15,256 nucleotides of DNA from an uncultured Bacilli bacterium (GCA_934183185.1 CAKPSO010000026.1:1-15256); one strand, 5' to 3'; counted from the first letter of the stretch, positions 1-6,976 are shown. Notes: generated from the sequence alone by a model not told the origin. Translations and numbers: made by a program.

Positions 1-287
1 ACTTAGAAGAATTAAAGAATAAGTATGAAGGGAATGAAGAAATAATGGCGTGTGTGAGAAGAGTAGAAGAATTGAGAAAAGATCCAGATTTTGTGAGATA
101 CTATGATTATGAAGAAGCACATAAGCAAGACATAGAAGCTAGTTATGATACTGGTTTAGAACAAGGCTCTAGACAAAAAGAGTTAGAAATAGCTAAAGCT
201 ATGTTAAGTGATGGTGATAGTATTGATAAAGTATCTAGAATCACTGGATTATCAATTGATGAAATAGAAAAATTATCCAATGATTAA
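1..287 (+). CDS. Rpn-type PD-(D/E)XK nuclease family protein, C-terminal part (5' truncated by window)
   Basis: The frame is open from the left edge (first whole codon at 3), so this is the 3' end of a longer gene; the ATG at 45 is probably internal. The visible residues are a charged helical stretch followed by a tail with G-L-E-Q-G, KELEIAKAML and ITGLSIDEIEKL. That tail aligns with the C-terminus of the complete paralogue at 12973-13827 (GLEDGSKQKEIEMAQAML, YTGLTVEEIEKL). The same tail is typical of Rpn/PDDEXK_2 family proteins, annotated as recombination-promoting nucleases or putative transposases. The catalytic domain lies outside the window, so activity cannot be judged. A terminator follows immediately. 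Family assignment rests on the tail only. Confidence 0.72.
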   Translation, partial: LEELKNKYEGNEEIMACVRRVEELRKDPDFVRYYDYEEAHKQDIEASYDTGLEQGSRQKELEIAKAMLSDGDSIDKVSRITGLSIDEIEKLSND

Positions 288-294
288 ACATTTA

Positions 295-330
295 AATAAG
301 CTATGTATTTTGACACAGCTTATTTTCTTT
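295..330 (+). terminator. Intrinsic terminator after the truncated nuclease gene
   Basis: An 8-bp stem AATAAGCT/AGCTTATT is extended by an A-C mismatch and TGT/ACA around a six-base loop (307-312). It is followed by TTCTTTT. It begins eight bases after the stop codon. Confidence 0.7.
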
Positions 331-366
331 TAGCTACATAAAATATAATAGAAAGATAAAATGTAC

Positions 367-395
367 TTGTTTTTTGGTTCGAGAATTGATATAGT
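367..395 (+). promoter_or_regulatory. SigmaA-type promoter for the gene at 426
   Basis: TTGTTT (367-372) and TATAGT (390-395) are separated by 17 bp, and TGA directly precedes the -10 (extended -10). The start codon is 30 bases downstream. Confidence 0.6.
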
Positions 396-425
396 GTAAT
401 TGTAAGATAATAGGGGTGATAGTAT

Positions 426-1142
426 ATGGTCCATTTAACTTACATTGATAACCCATTTCAAGAAGATATATTTAATTCTATTTCATGTTTTTCGTATGAA
501 AAAGATTTTTATGATTGCATTAATCGTAAATTTTTGGATATGGGGTTTGAACACTTAGAAAATACATTTTATACATATTTATTAACCGGTGATAGCGGTG
601 AATGGATTGGCTATGTTTTATTTTCTAATGAGCATAGGGTACATGGCTTGTATCACTGTGCTTATAATAAAATCTTAGAAATATTAGATAATAACTATAC
701 TGGAGATATTGATGTTAATCTTATAAAAGAAAGACTTAAAACCTGTCTATCTAATAATAGTTTTTTAAAGCAAGTTGATGAAGTATTGGTAAAATTATCT
801 AATTATATAGATACTAATATCATAGAAGATTACTATAACTCATTACAGGAATTTCTTGCTTGTTATCCAGACTATTTTTATTTAGATGTTGTGATTGGAC
901 TACCACTTGATGAAAAAAATAAACTATTAGCGGAAAATCCTAATTCATTATTAAATCCTAATTTACTAGTAGAAGCTAAATATTATGGTTTTATACAGGA
1001 AGTATTATCACAGGTAGATGGTCTAATTAAAAGTGATTTTAATAATATTCCAGTATTTCTTAGAGAAGATGATTATAACGTATTTTTAATAAATGATAAA
1101 TTTAATAATGAAAATAATCAAGTAAAACAGTTAGTACAGTAA
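426..1142 (+). CDS. Hypothetical protein, unrecognised, 238 aa
   Basis: I do not recognise a family. The start is supported by AGGGGTG at 412-418, seven bases before the ATG, and by a good promoter upstream. The protein is acidic, rich in Asn, Asp, Tyr and Leu, and has no signal peptide or membrane segment, so it is probably cytoplasmic. The N-terminal half has aromatic-rich segments (EWIGYVLFSNEH around residues 59-70). The middle (about 105-150) looks helical. The C-terminus ends in an Asn/Gln-rich tail. No catalytic motif was found. It is the first of six small genes before miaB, each with local transcription signals, and looks lineage-specific. That it is a real gene is well supported by start signals, codon use and length. 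Confidence 0.8.
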   Translation: MVHLTYIDNPFQEDIFNSISCFSYEKDFYDCINRKFLDMGFEHLENTFYTYLLTGDSGEWIGYVLFSNEHRVHGLYHCAYNKILEILDNNYTGDIDVNLIKERLKTCLSNNSFLKQVDEVLVKLSNYIDTNIIEDYYNSLQEFLACYPDYFYLDVVIGLPLDEKNKLLAENPNSLLNPNLLVEAKYYGFIQEVLSQVDGLIKSDFNNIPVFLREDDYNVFLINDKFNNENNQVKQLVQ

Positions 1143-1193
1143 ACTTCTATAATTTTCACATACTTATCCCAAAATTCTTTTATATACTTTTAT

Positions 1194-1457
1194 ATGAAAG
1201 GAGGGAATAATATAGAAATTAAAGTAATTGGTTCTAACTGTAGTAATGGTATTAAGCTAAAAAAAGAGTTAAGACGTGCCATTGATAACAGTGATTTAGA
1301 AATATATGTAGAAGAACTTAATGATATTGAATTTCGTAAAAAATATCATATACAGAATGTTCCTGCTTTAGTAATTAATAATACTTTAGTTAGTGAAGGT
1401 AAAGTATTATCTGAAAGGGAACTTAGTAAGATATTTATTAGAAGTTGTTTAGAATAA
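1194..1457 (+). CDS. Small thioredoxin-fold protein with CxxG in place of CxxC
   Basis: The protein matches the small thioredoxin-like 'redox-active disulfide protein' pattern: a beta strand (IEIKVIG), a Cys-containing loop (NCSNGIKLKKEL), the segment EFRKKYHIQNVPALVINN with the cis-Pro signature VPALV, and a final LSERELSKIF helix. Family members normally have GxxCxxC; here the second Cys is Gly, so disulfide exchange by the usual dithiol route is not expected. The start is unusual. The ATG at 1194 lies upstream of a perfect AAAGGAGGG ribosome binding site (1197-1205), which would be inside the coding region. The codon 6 bases after that site, in frame at 1212, is ATA, and the protein fold also begins there. 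Translation may therefore initiate at AUA (1212) or, less well supported, at AUG (1194). A terminator follows. Confidence 0.72.
   Translation: MKGGNNIEIKVIGSNCSNGIKLKKELRRAIDNSDLEIYVEELNDIEFRKKYHIQNVPALVINNTLVSEGKVLSERELSKIFIRSCLE
1197..1205 (+). promoter_or_regulatory. Strong Shine-Dalgarno that conflicts with the annotated ATG
   Basis: AAAGGAGGG lies just after the only ATG (1194) and 6 bases before an in-frame ATA (1212). A TATACT hexamer at 1183-1188 would place the transcript start near 1195, so the ATG may not even be in the mRNA. Confidence 0.55.
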
Positions 1458-1462
1458 AATTT

Positions 1463-1485
1463 GATAGTCTTTTTGACTATCTTTT
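1463..1485 (+). terminator. Intrinsic terminator after the thioredoxin-like gene
   Basis: A 7-bp perfect stem GATAGTC/GACTATC with a five-T loop is followed by TTTTCT. Confidence 0.75.
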
Positions 1486-1567
1486 CTGTTTAAAAATGTA
1501 AAGTACTACAATTTAGTTGTATATTTGTGTCTTTTCTATGTTACTATGATATGGTCGAGGTGGTAAC

Positions 1568-2128
1568 ATGAGTGATGTTATGTCAGAATTATTAGATGTA
1601 CTTGATGAAGATGGCAATCCTACTGGTGAAAAGAAAACTAAAGAAGAAATTTATGAAAATGGTTATTGGCATCGTTCTGTTCATATTTGGATAATGAATG
1701 ACGATCAAGAACTTCTAGTTCAAAAAAGGAATCCTATGAAAAAAACTTTTCCTAACTTATGGGCTATTTCAGCAGCAGGTCATGTTATTGCTGGAGAAAC
1801 TAGTGTTCAATCTGGATTACGTGAATTAAAAGAGGAATTAGATATAGATGCTAAAGAGGAAGAACTAGAGTATTTATTTACAGTTAAAAGAGTTCAACCA
1901 TATCGTAATTCTTATATTCGTGTATTTGATGATGTTTACTTATTAAGACGTGATCTTGATGTTAGAAAGACTAAGTTACAGGTAGAAGAGTTAACTGATA
2001 TTAAATATGTTTATTATGAATATTTAGAATCTATATTTAAAAATGGGGATACATCTTACGTACCATATACTGAAGAACATGAAAAATTATTTCATATATT
2101 AGATAATAGAAACTTAGAACTTATATAA
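1568..2128 (+). CDS. NUDIX hydrolase (YfcD-like)
   Basis: A NUDIX fold hydrolase, expected to cleave a nucleoside diphosphate linked to another moiety with Mg2+; the substrate cannot be read from sequence. The NUDIX box spans residues 71-93: G71, E77, R85-E86-L87, E89-E90 and I93 fit GX5EX7REUXEEXGU, except that the second-last Gly is Asp92. The preceding segment VQKRNPMKKTFPNLW and the AGH before the box resemble the YfcD/isopentenyl-isomerase-like branch. The isomerase Cys signature is absent, so IPP isomerase is unlikely. At 186 aa the length is normal. GAGGTGG (1557-1563) precedes the ATG. A possible -10, TATGAT, is at 1545-1550 with no convincing -35. A terminator follows, and the next start codon is only 43 bases after the stop. 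Confidence 0.87.
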   Translation: MSDVMSELLDVLDEDGNPTGEKKTKEEIYENGYWHRSVHIWIMNDDQELLVQKRNPMKKTFPNLWAISAAGHVIAGETSVQSGLRELKEELDIDAKEEELEYLFTVKRVQPYRNSYIRVFDDVYLLRRDLDVRKTKLQVEELTDIKYVYYEYLESIFKNGDTSYVPYTEEHEKLFHILDNRNLELI

Positions 2129-2134
2129 TAGTAG

Positions 2135-2158
2135 TACACCTTATAGGTGTATTTTTTT
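2135..2158 (+). terminator. Hairpin plus T-tract directly in front of the next ribosome binding site
   Basis: TACACC/GGTGTA (6 bp, five-base loop) is followed by seven T residues. The next gene's ribosome binding site GGGAG starts at 2159, immediately after the T-tract, so the element sits in the leader of the 2172 gene as well as behind the NUDIX gene. Confidence 0.65.
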
Positions 2159-2171
2159 GGGAGATGATTAA

Positions 2172-2768
2172 ATGAAACTAATTGAATATGAAATGAAAAC
2201 TTCTAAAACTGATAATAAAAATATAGTAGTATGTTCTGATATAAGTAAATATGTGGCAAATAAAAATTTCAATAACATTTTAAAAGTATTTACTGATATT
2301 AAGCCTACACATATTATTTTACCTGATTTTTATAATACCGATAATTTAAAAACTAGAGATTTTATTATTAATACTACTAAAATAGCAGATGTGTTGTATG
2401 TAGGAGATAATTTTAAATTGGTAGATGATAATCCAAAATTTCATTTATTTTCTAGTACTGATAGAATTAAATACATGGAAGCTAATGGTATTAGTATTAC
2501 TAGCTTTGATACTAACTATAATGTAGATTTACTTGTTTACTATAGGAACTATTTAGAAAAAATATTATCTAATAAAAATTTTAATATATTACTGTGTGAT
2601 TCTGCTACAAAGAAAATTTTGTCTTACTTTGAAATGCTTATAGATATTCATTTTAATCTTGTGGTATCTAAGTATAATAGTTATAAGATAACAGTTAATG
2701 ATATTATAAATAGACCAGGTATATTTCATAGAACTACTATTGAAAATGTTAAAATCTTAAGAAAATAA
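2172..2768 (+). CDS. Probable degenerate calcineurin-like phosphoesterase (pseudoenzyme), 198 aa
   Basis: The pattern follows bacterial metallophosphoesterases of the YaeI/YkuE kind, but the metal ligands are mostly gone. The N-terminus (YEMKTSK, then IVVCSDIS at 18-25) matches the family's IxxxSDxH strand with His replaced by Ser. IKPTHIILPDFYN (43-55) corresponds to xKPDxIxxxGDL with the Gly lost. VLYVGDN (74-80) replaces xxxVxGNHD. FNILLCD (137-143) replaces the LLxHxP His segment. IDIHFNLVVSKYN (157-169) replaces the (V)DLxLxGHxH motif. The protein is also shorter than the usual 260-300 aa. I infer loss of catalysis with retention of the fold. GGGAG (2159-2163) precedes the ATG. No promoter was seen between the upstream hairpin and the start. 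The family link is by eye and needs a profile search; the coding region itself is sound. Confidence 0.6.
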   Translation: MKLIEYEMKTSKTDNKNIVVCSDISKYVANKNFNNILKVFTDIKPTHIILPDFYNTDNLKTRDFIINTTKIADVLYVGDNFKLVDDNPKFHLFSSTDRIKYMEANGISITSFDTNYNVDLLVYYRNYLEKILSNKNFNILLCDSATKKILSYFEMLIDIHFNLVVSKYNSYKITVNDIINRPGIFHRTTIENVKILRK

Positions 2769-2834
2769 TATGCTTTTTTCTGTTTACTTATATAGTATTA
2801 TGTCTTTGCTTATATATTGTTTACTCTGTTAAAT

Positions 2835-2863
2835 TTGACAAAATCATTAATTTTTGCTATCAT
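2835..2863 (+). promoter_or_regulatory. Strong sigmaA promoter for the ankyrin gene
   Basis: A consensus TTGACA (2835-2840) and TATCAT (2858-2863) are separated by 17 bp, with an extended -10 TGC before the hexamer. Confidence 0.78.
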
Positions 2864-2896
2864 AGTGACTTGTCCCGTGTATAAGAGGTGTTTAAG

Positions 2897-3589
2897 ATGT
2901 TTTACAATGAGACAAAGACAATAGAATTAGTTAGTGAAGATCCATCCCTGGTATTTGAACTAATTAAAGAGGGTCATATTGAGTTTGTTGATATGCTTTT
3001 GAAAAAGAAAATTGTTGATATTAATACTTGTGATGAAGCAGGTAATAATATATTAGTTAGATTATTAAAATGTGGTGCCTACGATGTAGTATTACATCAT
3101 ATGGGTAATAAAGAATGGAAAGTTAATCATCAAAACTTAGATGGTAATACATTCGCTCATATTTTAGTATCAATTAATTATGTTAATGTTGCTTCCATTA
3201 TAGCTAAATTGAAGAAAAATAAAAAATTCTTGCCAAATATTAAAAATAATAATGGTGAGACTATTCTTGATAAATCAATTAATGATAATTATATTTATAC
3301 AACAGTTAAAATATTAGAAGATTCTAGATTTAATAATATCGATGTTGTATCATTTAAACATTTATATGATACATACATTAAAAGTAATAAATACGGGAAA
3401 TATTCAAAACTAACAAATCTAGAAATAATCGTTAATAATTTAACAGAAAAAGAATTATTACCTAGAATGGAAAGAATAATAGAATTTATTAAAACAAACT
3501 TTGAACTTATTAAACAAGAAGTTCTAAGTAGTCAGAAATCTACTCAAATAGATGCTATGATTAAAGACGTTTTATTAGAAAATGCTTAA
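2897..3589 (+). CDS. Ankyrin-repeat protein
   Basis: About four ankyrin-like units can be seen: residues 16-42 (ELIKEGHIEFVDMLLKK then VDIN), 45-78 (DEAGNNILVRLL), 81-114 (LDGNTFAHILVS) and 117-142 (NNNGETILDKSI). Each has the A/G-N-x-h-h turn and paired helices. A lysine-rich helical region without repeats follows (150-230). Ankyrin repeats bind protein partners; no enzyme domain, signal peptide or membrane segment is present, so a cytoplasmic adaptor role is inferred. An earlier in-frame GTG at 2888 is rejected because it lies inside the ribosome binding site AAGAGGTG (2883-2890), which is ideally spaced for the ATG at 2897. Own strong promoter and terminator make it a single-gene transcript. 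The partner is unknown. Confidence 0.82.
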   Translation: MFYNETKTIELVSEDPSLVFELIKEGHIEFVDMLLKKKIVDINTCDEAGNNILVRLLKCGAYDVVLHHMGNKEWKVNHQNLDGNTFAHILVSINYVNVASIIAKLKKNKKFLPNIKNNNGETILDKSINDNYIYTTVKILEDSRFNNIDVVSFKHLYDTYIKSNKYGKYSKLTNLEIIVNNLTEKELLPRMERIIEFIKTNFELIKQEVLSSQKSTQIDAMIKDVLLENA

Positions 3590-3603
3590 ATAATATGATA
3601 GAA

Positions 3604-3632
3604 CCTAGTAAATTGATTTTTACTAGGCTTTT
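3604..3632 (+). terminator. Intrinsic terminator after the ankyrin gene
   Basis: A 9-bp perfect stem CCTAGTAAA/TTTACTAGG with a six-base loop is followed by CTTTT. Confidence 0.8.
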
Positions 3633-3664
3633 AATTTATACTTTTATTTTTTCTGTTACTTTTA

Positions 3665-3670
3665 TATAAT
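3665..3670 (+). promoter_or_regulatory. Candidate -10 element for the kinase-like gene
   Basis: TATAAT lies 15 bases before the ATG at 3686, but no clear -35 is present at the proper distance. It follows the terminator of the preceding gene, so a promoter must be near here. Confidence 0.4.
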
Positions 3671-3685
3671 AATATTGGTGGTTAT

Positions 3686-4321
3686 ATGATTAATTATATT
3701 AATTATTCTGATATAGATACTTTTATTATTGATAATAATAAGATTGGTTCTGGTAAAGAAGCAGATGTTTATAGATATGATTCAAAAGTTATTAAGATAT
3801 TTCATAAAGATAGGAAATCACCTATTAAAAGAATTAGTGATATTGGATTAGAAAAATTAACTACTTTAGATTTGGATAACTTTAATACTCCGATTGATTT
3901 AATAATATTAGATGGTACTATTATTGGGTATACTGAGAAATATTTAGAAGAAGATAAGATTGATTTTAGTAAGATTAATTTTTCTGGTATTAAAGATGAT
4001 ATATATACTTTAAGTCAAAATGGGTTTTGCTTAGATGATATTTATTATAATTATATTTTTACTAGTAATGGTTTTTACTTTAATGATATGACTAGTTATA
4101 CTTATATAAATACTAATGAAGAGTTTCTTAAGAATAGATTCTATAAAAAGAATATGGATATTATTAATCGTTTCTTTATTGGTTTAATAGAGTTTTCTGC
4201 TTTTAGAAAGGGTAGTAGTAATGAATATACTAAGATGTATTTAGCTAATATGTATTTTTTAAAGTATTGTAGTGATACTTATTATGGGGATATATATTCT
4301 CAAAATAAATTTCATAAATAG
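3686..4321 (+). CDS. Minimal protein-kinase-fold protein
   Basis: The N-terminal half resembles a kinase N-lobe: a glycine-rich loop G21-S-G23-K-E-A-D-V (20-28), then VIKIF with K37 as the ATP-anchoring lysine. Further on, D117 and N122 have the HxD-x4-N spacing of a catalytic loop (sequence CLDDIYYN). D134 in FNDMTSY occupies the position of the metal-binding DFG aspartate. The HRD histidine and the DFG glycine are not conserved. The total length of 211 aa is below a full kinase domain and leaves a small C-lobe, and no activation loop or APE motif is visible. It could be an atypical small kinase, an aminoglycoside-kinase-like phosphotransferase, or a nucleotide-binding pseudokinase. GGTGG (3677-3681) is a modest ribosome binding site. 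The substrate is unknown. Confidence 0.65.
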   Translation: MINYINYSDIDTFIIDNNKIGSGKEADVYRYDSKVIKIFHKDRKSPIKRISDIGLEKLTTLDLDNFNTPIDLIILDGTIIGYTEKYLEEDKIDFSKINFSGIKDDIYTLSQNGFCLDDIYYNYIFTSNGFYFNDMTSYTYINTNEEFLKNRFYKKNMDIINRFFIGLIEFSAFRKGSSNEYTKMYLANMYFLKYCSDTYYGDIYSQNKFHK

Positions 4322-4322
4322 C

Positions 4323-4351
4323 TAGCATGAAAATAAAAAATTTAGTATAAT
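4323..4351 (+). promoter_or_regulatory. Candidate promoter for miaB-ymcA
   Basis: A consensus TATAAT is at 4346-4351, 22 bases before the miaB ATG. The -35 at 17-bp spacing (TAGCAT, 4323-4328) is poor, overlapping the end of the preceding gene region. Confidence 0.45.
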
Positions 4352-4373
4352 CTATGGAATAGGAAGTGGTATT

Positions 4374-5789
4374 ATGAATTTACCTAATTATAAAGATGCA
4401 AAGTTAAGAAGTAAGAATATAGTTAGTCGTGAGGAATATATTTTCGATGATAGTTTAGCTAATATTGGGAATGGTAAAACTTATCATGTTAAAACTTATG
4501 GATGTCAGATGAATGAACATGATAGTGAGAATATAAAGGCTATATTAGAAGAGTTAGGATTTACTGAGGTAGATGATTATGAACATGCTGATTTAGTACT
4601 TCTAAATACATGTAGTATTAGGGAAAATGCTCATAATAAAGCTTTTGGTATGCTAGGTAGACTTAAGCATTTAAAGGAAGAAAAGAAGGATTTAATAATC
4701 GGCTTATGTGGTTGTATGGCTCAAGAAGAGGGAGTAGTTGATGAAATACTACATAAGTATAAATATGTTAATTTTGTGTTTGGGACTCATAATCTACACA
4801 GATTACCTATTCTGTTAAGTGAAAATTTAAATAGTAATAAACAGGAAATAGAAGTTTATAGTAAAGAGGGTAATTTGATTGAAGGAATTCCTGTTAAGAG
4901 AGCTAATTCATATAAAGCGTATGTTAATATTATATATGGATGTGATAAATTCTGTACTTACTGTATAGTTCCTTATACACGTGGTAAGCAACGTAGTAGA
5001 AATAAAGATGATATTCTTAAGGAAGTAAATGATTTAGTACGTGATGGGTATCAGGAAGTTACTTTACTTGGACAGAATGTAAATGCTTATGGTAAAGATT
5101 TTGATTATCAGTACCGCATGGAGGATTTATTAGAGGATGTAGCTAAGACTAATATTCCTAGAGTTAGATTTATGACTAGTCATCCTTGGGATTTTACTGA
5201 TAAAATGATTGAAGTAATAGCTAAGTATCCTAATATTATGCCTAGTGTGCATTTACCTGTTCAGGCTGGTGCTAATCGTATTTTAAAACTAATGGGTAGA
5301 CGTTATACTAAAGAAAGCTATTTAGAATTATTTCATAAGATAAAGAATACGATTCCTAATGTTAGTATTTCTACAGATATTATTGTGGGATTTCCTGGTG
5401 AGACAGAGGAAGATTTCTTAGAAACTTTATCTTTAGCAGAAGAGTGTAAGTATGATAATGCTTTTACATTTATTTATTCACCTCGTGAAAATACACCAGC
5501 TAGTAAGTTAGCTGATAATGTATCATTGGAGGAGAAAGAAAAACGCCTATATCGTTTAAATGAAGTAGTAAATGAGTATTTCTTGGAAAATAATAAAAAA
5601 TTAATAGGAAAGGTTGTTCCAGTTTTAGTAGAAGGAGTAAATACTAATGGTAAGGATGGCTTATTTGGGTATACAGATACTAATAAGTTAATTAATTTTA
5701 AAGGTGATGTTTCTTTAACTGGTAAAATAATTTCAGTTAAGGTAGTAAATGCTAAAACTTGGAGTTTGGATGGTGAGATAGATGAATGA
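4374..5789 (+). CDS. miaB: tRNA-2-methylthio-N6-dimethylallyladenosine synthase MiaB
   Basis: A radical SAM methylthiotransferase that adds the 2-methylthio group to i6A37 in the anticodon loop of tRNAs reading UNN codons. The three parts are in the canonical order. The N-terminal UPF0004 domain has C44 (TYGCQMN), C80 (NTCSIREN) and C114 (CGCMAQ) for the auxiliary [4Fe-4S] cluster. The radical SAM core has C190-x3-C194-x2-C197 (GCDKFCTYC). A C-terminal TRAM domain spans about 405-468 and binds tRNA. At 471 aa it is in the normal range and all key cysteines are present. AGGAAGTGG (4361-4369) supports the ATG. It overlaps the next gene by 8 bases, so the two are co-translated. In B. subtilis the orthologue ymcB is likewise next to ymcA. 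Confidence 0.97.
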   Translation: MNLPNYKDAKLRSKNIVSREEYIFDDSLANIGNGKTYHVKTYGCQMNEHDSENIKAILEELGFTEVDDYEHADLVLLNTCSIRENAHNKAFGMLGRLKHLKEEKKDLIIGLCGCMAQEEGVVDEILHKYKYVNFVFGTHNLHRLPILLSENLNSNKQEIEVYSKEGNLIEGIPVKRANSYKAYVNIIYGCDKFCTYCIVPYTRGKQRSRNKDDILKEVNDLVRDGYQEVTLLGQNVNAYGKDFDYQYRMEDLLEDVAKTNIPRVRFMTSHPWDFTDKMIEVIAKYPNIMPSVHLPVQAGANRILKLMGRRYTKESYLELFHKIKNTIPNVSISTDIIVGFPGETEEDFLETLSLAEECKYDNAFTFIYSPRENTPASKLADNVSLEEKEKRLYRLNEVVNEYFLENNKKLIGKVVPVLVEGVNTNGKDGLFGYTDTNKLINFKGDVSLTGKIISVKVVNAKTWSLDGEIDE

Positions 5790-6120
5790 TCCTATTTTAA
5801 ATAAGTTAGATGAACTTATTAATATGCTTGGTAATAATGAAGATTATAAGGAATATTTATTATTAAGAGAAAAAGTACTTAATAATAAAGAAATAGTTAA
5901 TTTGATAGCAGAGGTTAAGGACTGTCAAAAATTGCTTGTTAAAAGAGAACATAATAATGAACCAGTTGAGGAACTTGAAAAGAAATTAGATGATTTAAAT
6001 AAATCTTTAAATGAATATCCTCTATACTGTGATTTTATTGAAAAACAAGGAAAATTAAATCTTGTGTATGATGGTATTGCTAGTCAATTACAGGATTGTA
6101 TTGATAAGAACGTGGGATAA
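5782..6120 (+). CDS. ymcA: YlbF/YmcA family protein (RicA-like)
   Basis: A 112-aa, almost entirely helical, charged protein of the YlbF/YmcA family. Segments such as KLDELINMLGNNEDYKEYLLLRE and LDDLNKSLNEYPLYCDFIEKQ follow the family's helical hairpin layout. In B. subtilis YmcA (RicA) acts with YlbF (RicF) and YaaT (RicT) in a complex that carries iron-sulfur clusters and promotes mRNA processing through RNase Y, affecting sporulation, competence and biofilm formation. The assignment to YmcA rather than YlbF rests mainly on its place directly after miaB. Three cysteines (C48, C83, C106) are present; I cannot say whether they bind a cluster. Its start overlaps the miaB stop by 8 bases. It ends in a pair of terminators. 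Confidence 0.8.
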   Translation: MNDPILNKLDELINMLGNNEDYKEYLLLREKVLNNKEIVNLIAEVKDCQKLLVKREHNNEPVEELEKKLDDLNKSLNEYPLYCDFIEKQGKLNLVYDGIASQLQDCIDKNVG

Positions 6121-6131
6121 TCGTTCTTTTT
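6106..6131 (+). terminator. First terminator of miaB-ymcA, overlapping the stop codon
   Basis: A 7-bp stem AAGAACG/CGTTCTT starts inside the last codons of ymcA. The TAA stop lies in the nine-base loop and TTT follows the stem (five T in total from 6127). Confidence 0.6.
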
Positions 6132-6137
6132 GTTATA

Positions 6138-6168
6138 AAAAAATATACCTTTTATTGGTATATTTTTT
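6138..6168. terminator. Bidirectional terminator between convergent ymcA and fic
   Basis: A 12-bp perfect inverted repeat (AAAAAATATACC / GGTATATTTTTT, seven-base loop) gives a T-tract on either strand. It sits between the ends of two convergent genes. Confidence 0.85.
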
Positions 6169-6175
6169 AGCTATT

Positions 6176-6976
6176 TTATTTTTCTTCGAAATACTTTTGC
6201 ATATTTTTGAATGTTACTATTGATAACTGCTGTATTGTTTGAATGAATAAATCAATATTGCCAATTTTCAAAGGCTTTTCTTCATAGTTGGTATTTATGT
6301 TAATTTCCTCTATCATGGAATAGTATGATAGCTTTTGGCTTTCATTAATTAATACAGGAGGATAGTTATTTTTGATTAGTTCATAGTTCATAATTAGTCT
6401 AGCTATTCTACCATTTCCGTCAATAAATGGATGAATATTGGTAATTGCCATGTGTAATCTAACAGCTCTTTCAAATACTGTTAATTCTTGCCACTCATTT
6501 TCATACTTTTGTTTTACTTCTTCCATTTTTGTTGATACAGCATTTGGTTTAGTGAAATTAATTTCATCGCCATTACTATTCATTAAATAATTTTCTTTTT
6601 CTTTATAATTACCAGCACCTTCTATAATTCCATTTCCGATAATTTTATGTAAGTTTTTGATAATGGTAATAATATCTTCATTTTTATCTATAATTTTGAA
6701 AATATATTTAAAGGCATTTTGATGATTAATGGTTTCATTTATTTCTCTTTGCCTATTTTTATCAACTATATTTTTGAAGTTATATGTATTATTTATTATT
6801 TCTTTAGTTTCATTTAAAGTTAATGTAGTATTAGTACCTTCGATACGATTTGAATGATAGGTGAATAGGATTCCAAATTCATTAATTAGATAATTATAGT
6901 ACGCTTTCTTTAATGGCTCATTAAATCCTGAAATTTTATTTTGAATTTTAGCTAAATCAAATATTCTATCTAACAT
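6176..6976 (-). CDS. Fic family protein (AMPylation-type)
   Basis: Fic proteins transfer AMP or another phosphate-containing group from a nucleotide onto target hydroxyls. The active-site motif HPFIDGNGRIAR at 182-193 is complete, with catalytic H182 and the phosphate-binding GNGR. The N-terminal inhibitory helix motif is also present: S42-x3-E46-G47 in HSNRIEGTN, so this is the self-inhibited class in which Glu46 blocks productive ATP binding. The region GNYKEKENYLMNSNGDEINF (122-141) corresponds to the substrate-docking flap before the motif. At 266 aa there is no added wing or toxin-antitoxin partner next to it. AAGAGGTG (complement of 6982-6989) precedes the ATG. It lies 61 bases downstream of tetR on the same strand, with its own candidate promoter. 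The target is unknown. Confidence 0.92.
   Translation of the reverse strand: MLDRIFDLAKIQNKISGFNEPLKKAYYNYLINEFGILFTYHSNRIEGTNTTLTLNETKEIINNTYNFKNIVDKNRQREINETINHQNAFKYIFKIIDKNEDIITIIKNLHKIIGNGIIEGAGNYKEKENYLMNSNGDEINFTKPNAVSTKMEEVKQKYENEWQELTVFERAVRLHMAITNIHPFIDGNGRIARLIMNYELIKNNYPPVLINESQKLSYYSMIEEININTNYEEKPLKIGNIDLFIQTIQQLSIVTFKNMQKYFEEK

Noticed and set aside
1568..2128. Isopentenyl-diphosphate isomerase
   Set aside because: The catalytic Cys signature of type 1 isomerases is missing; only the NUDIX box is supported.
2760..2775. AGAAAA/TTTTCT as terminator of the 2172 gene
   Set aside because: The stem is short and only A/T-rich apart from one pair; chance in AT-rich DNA.
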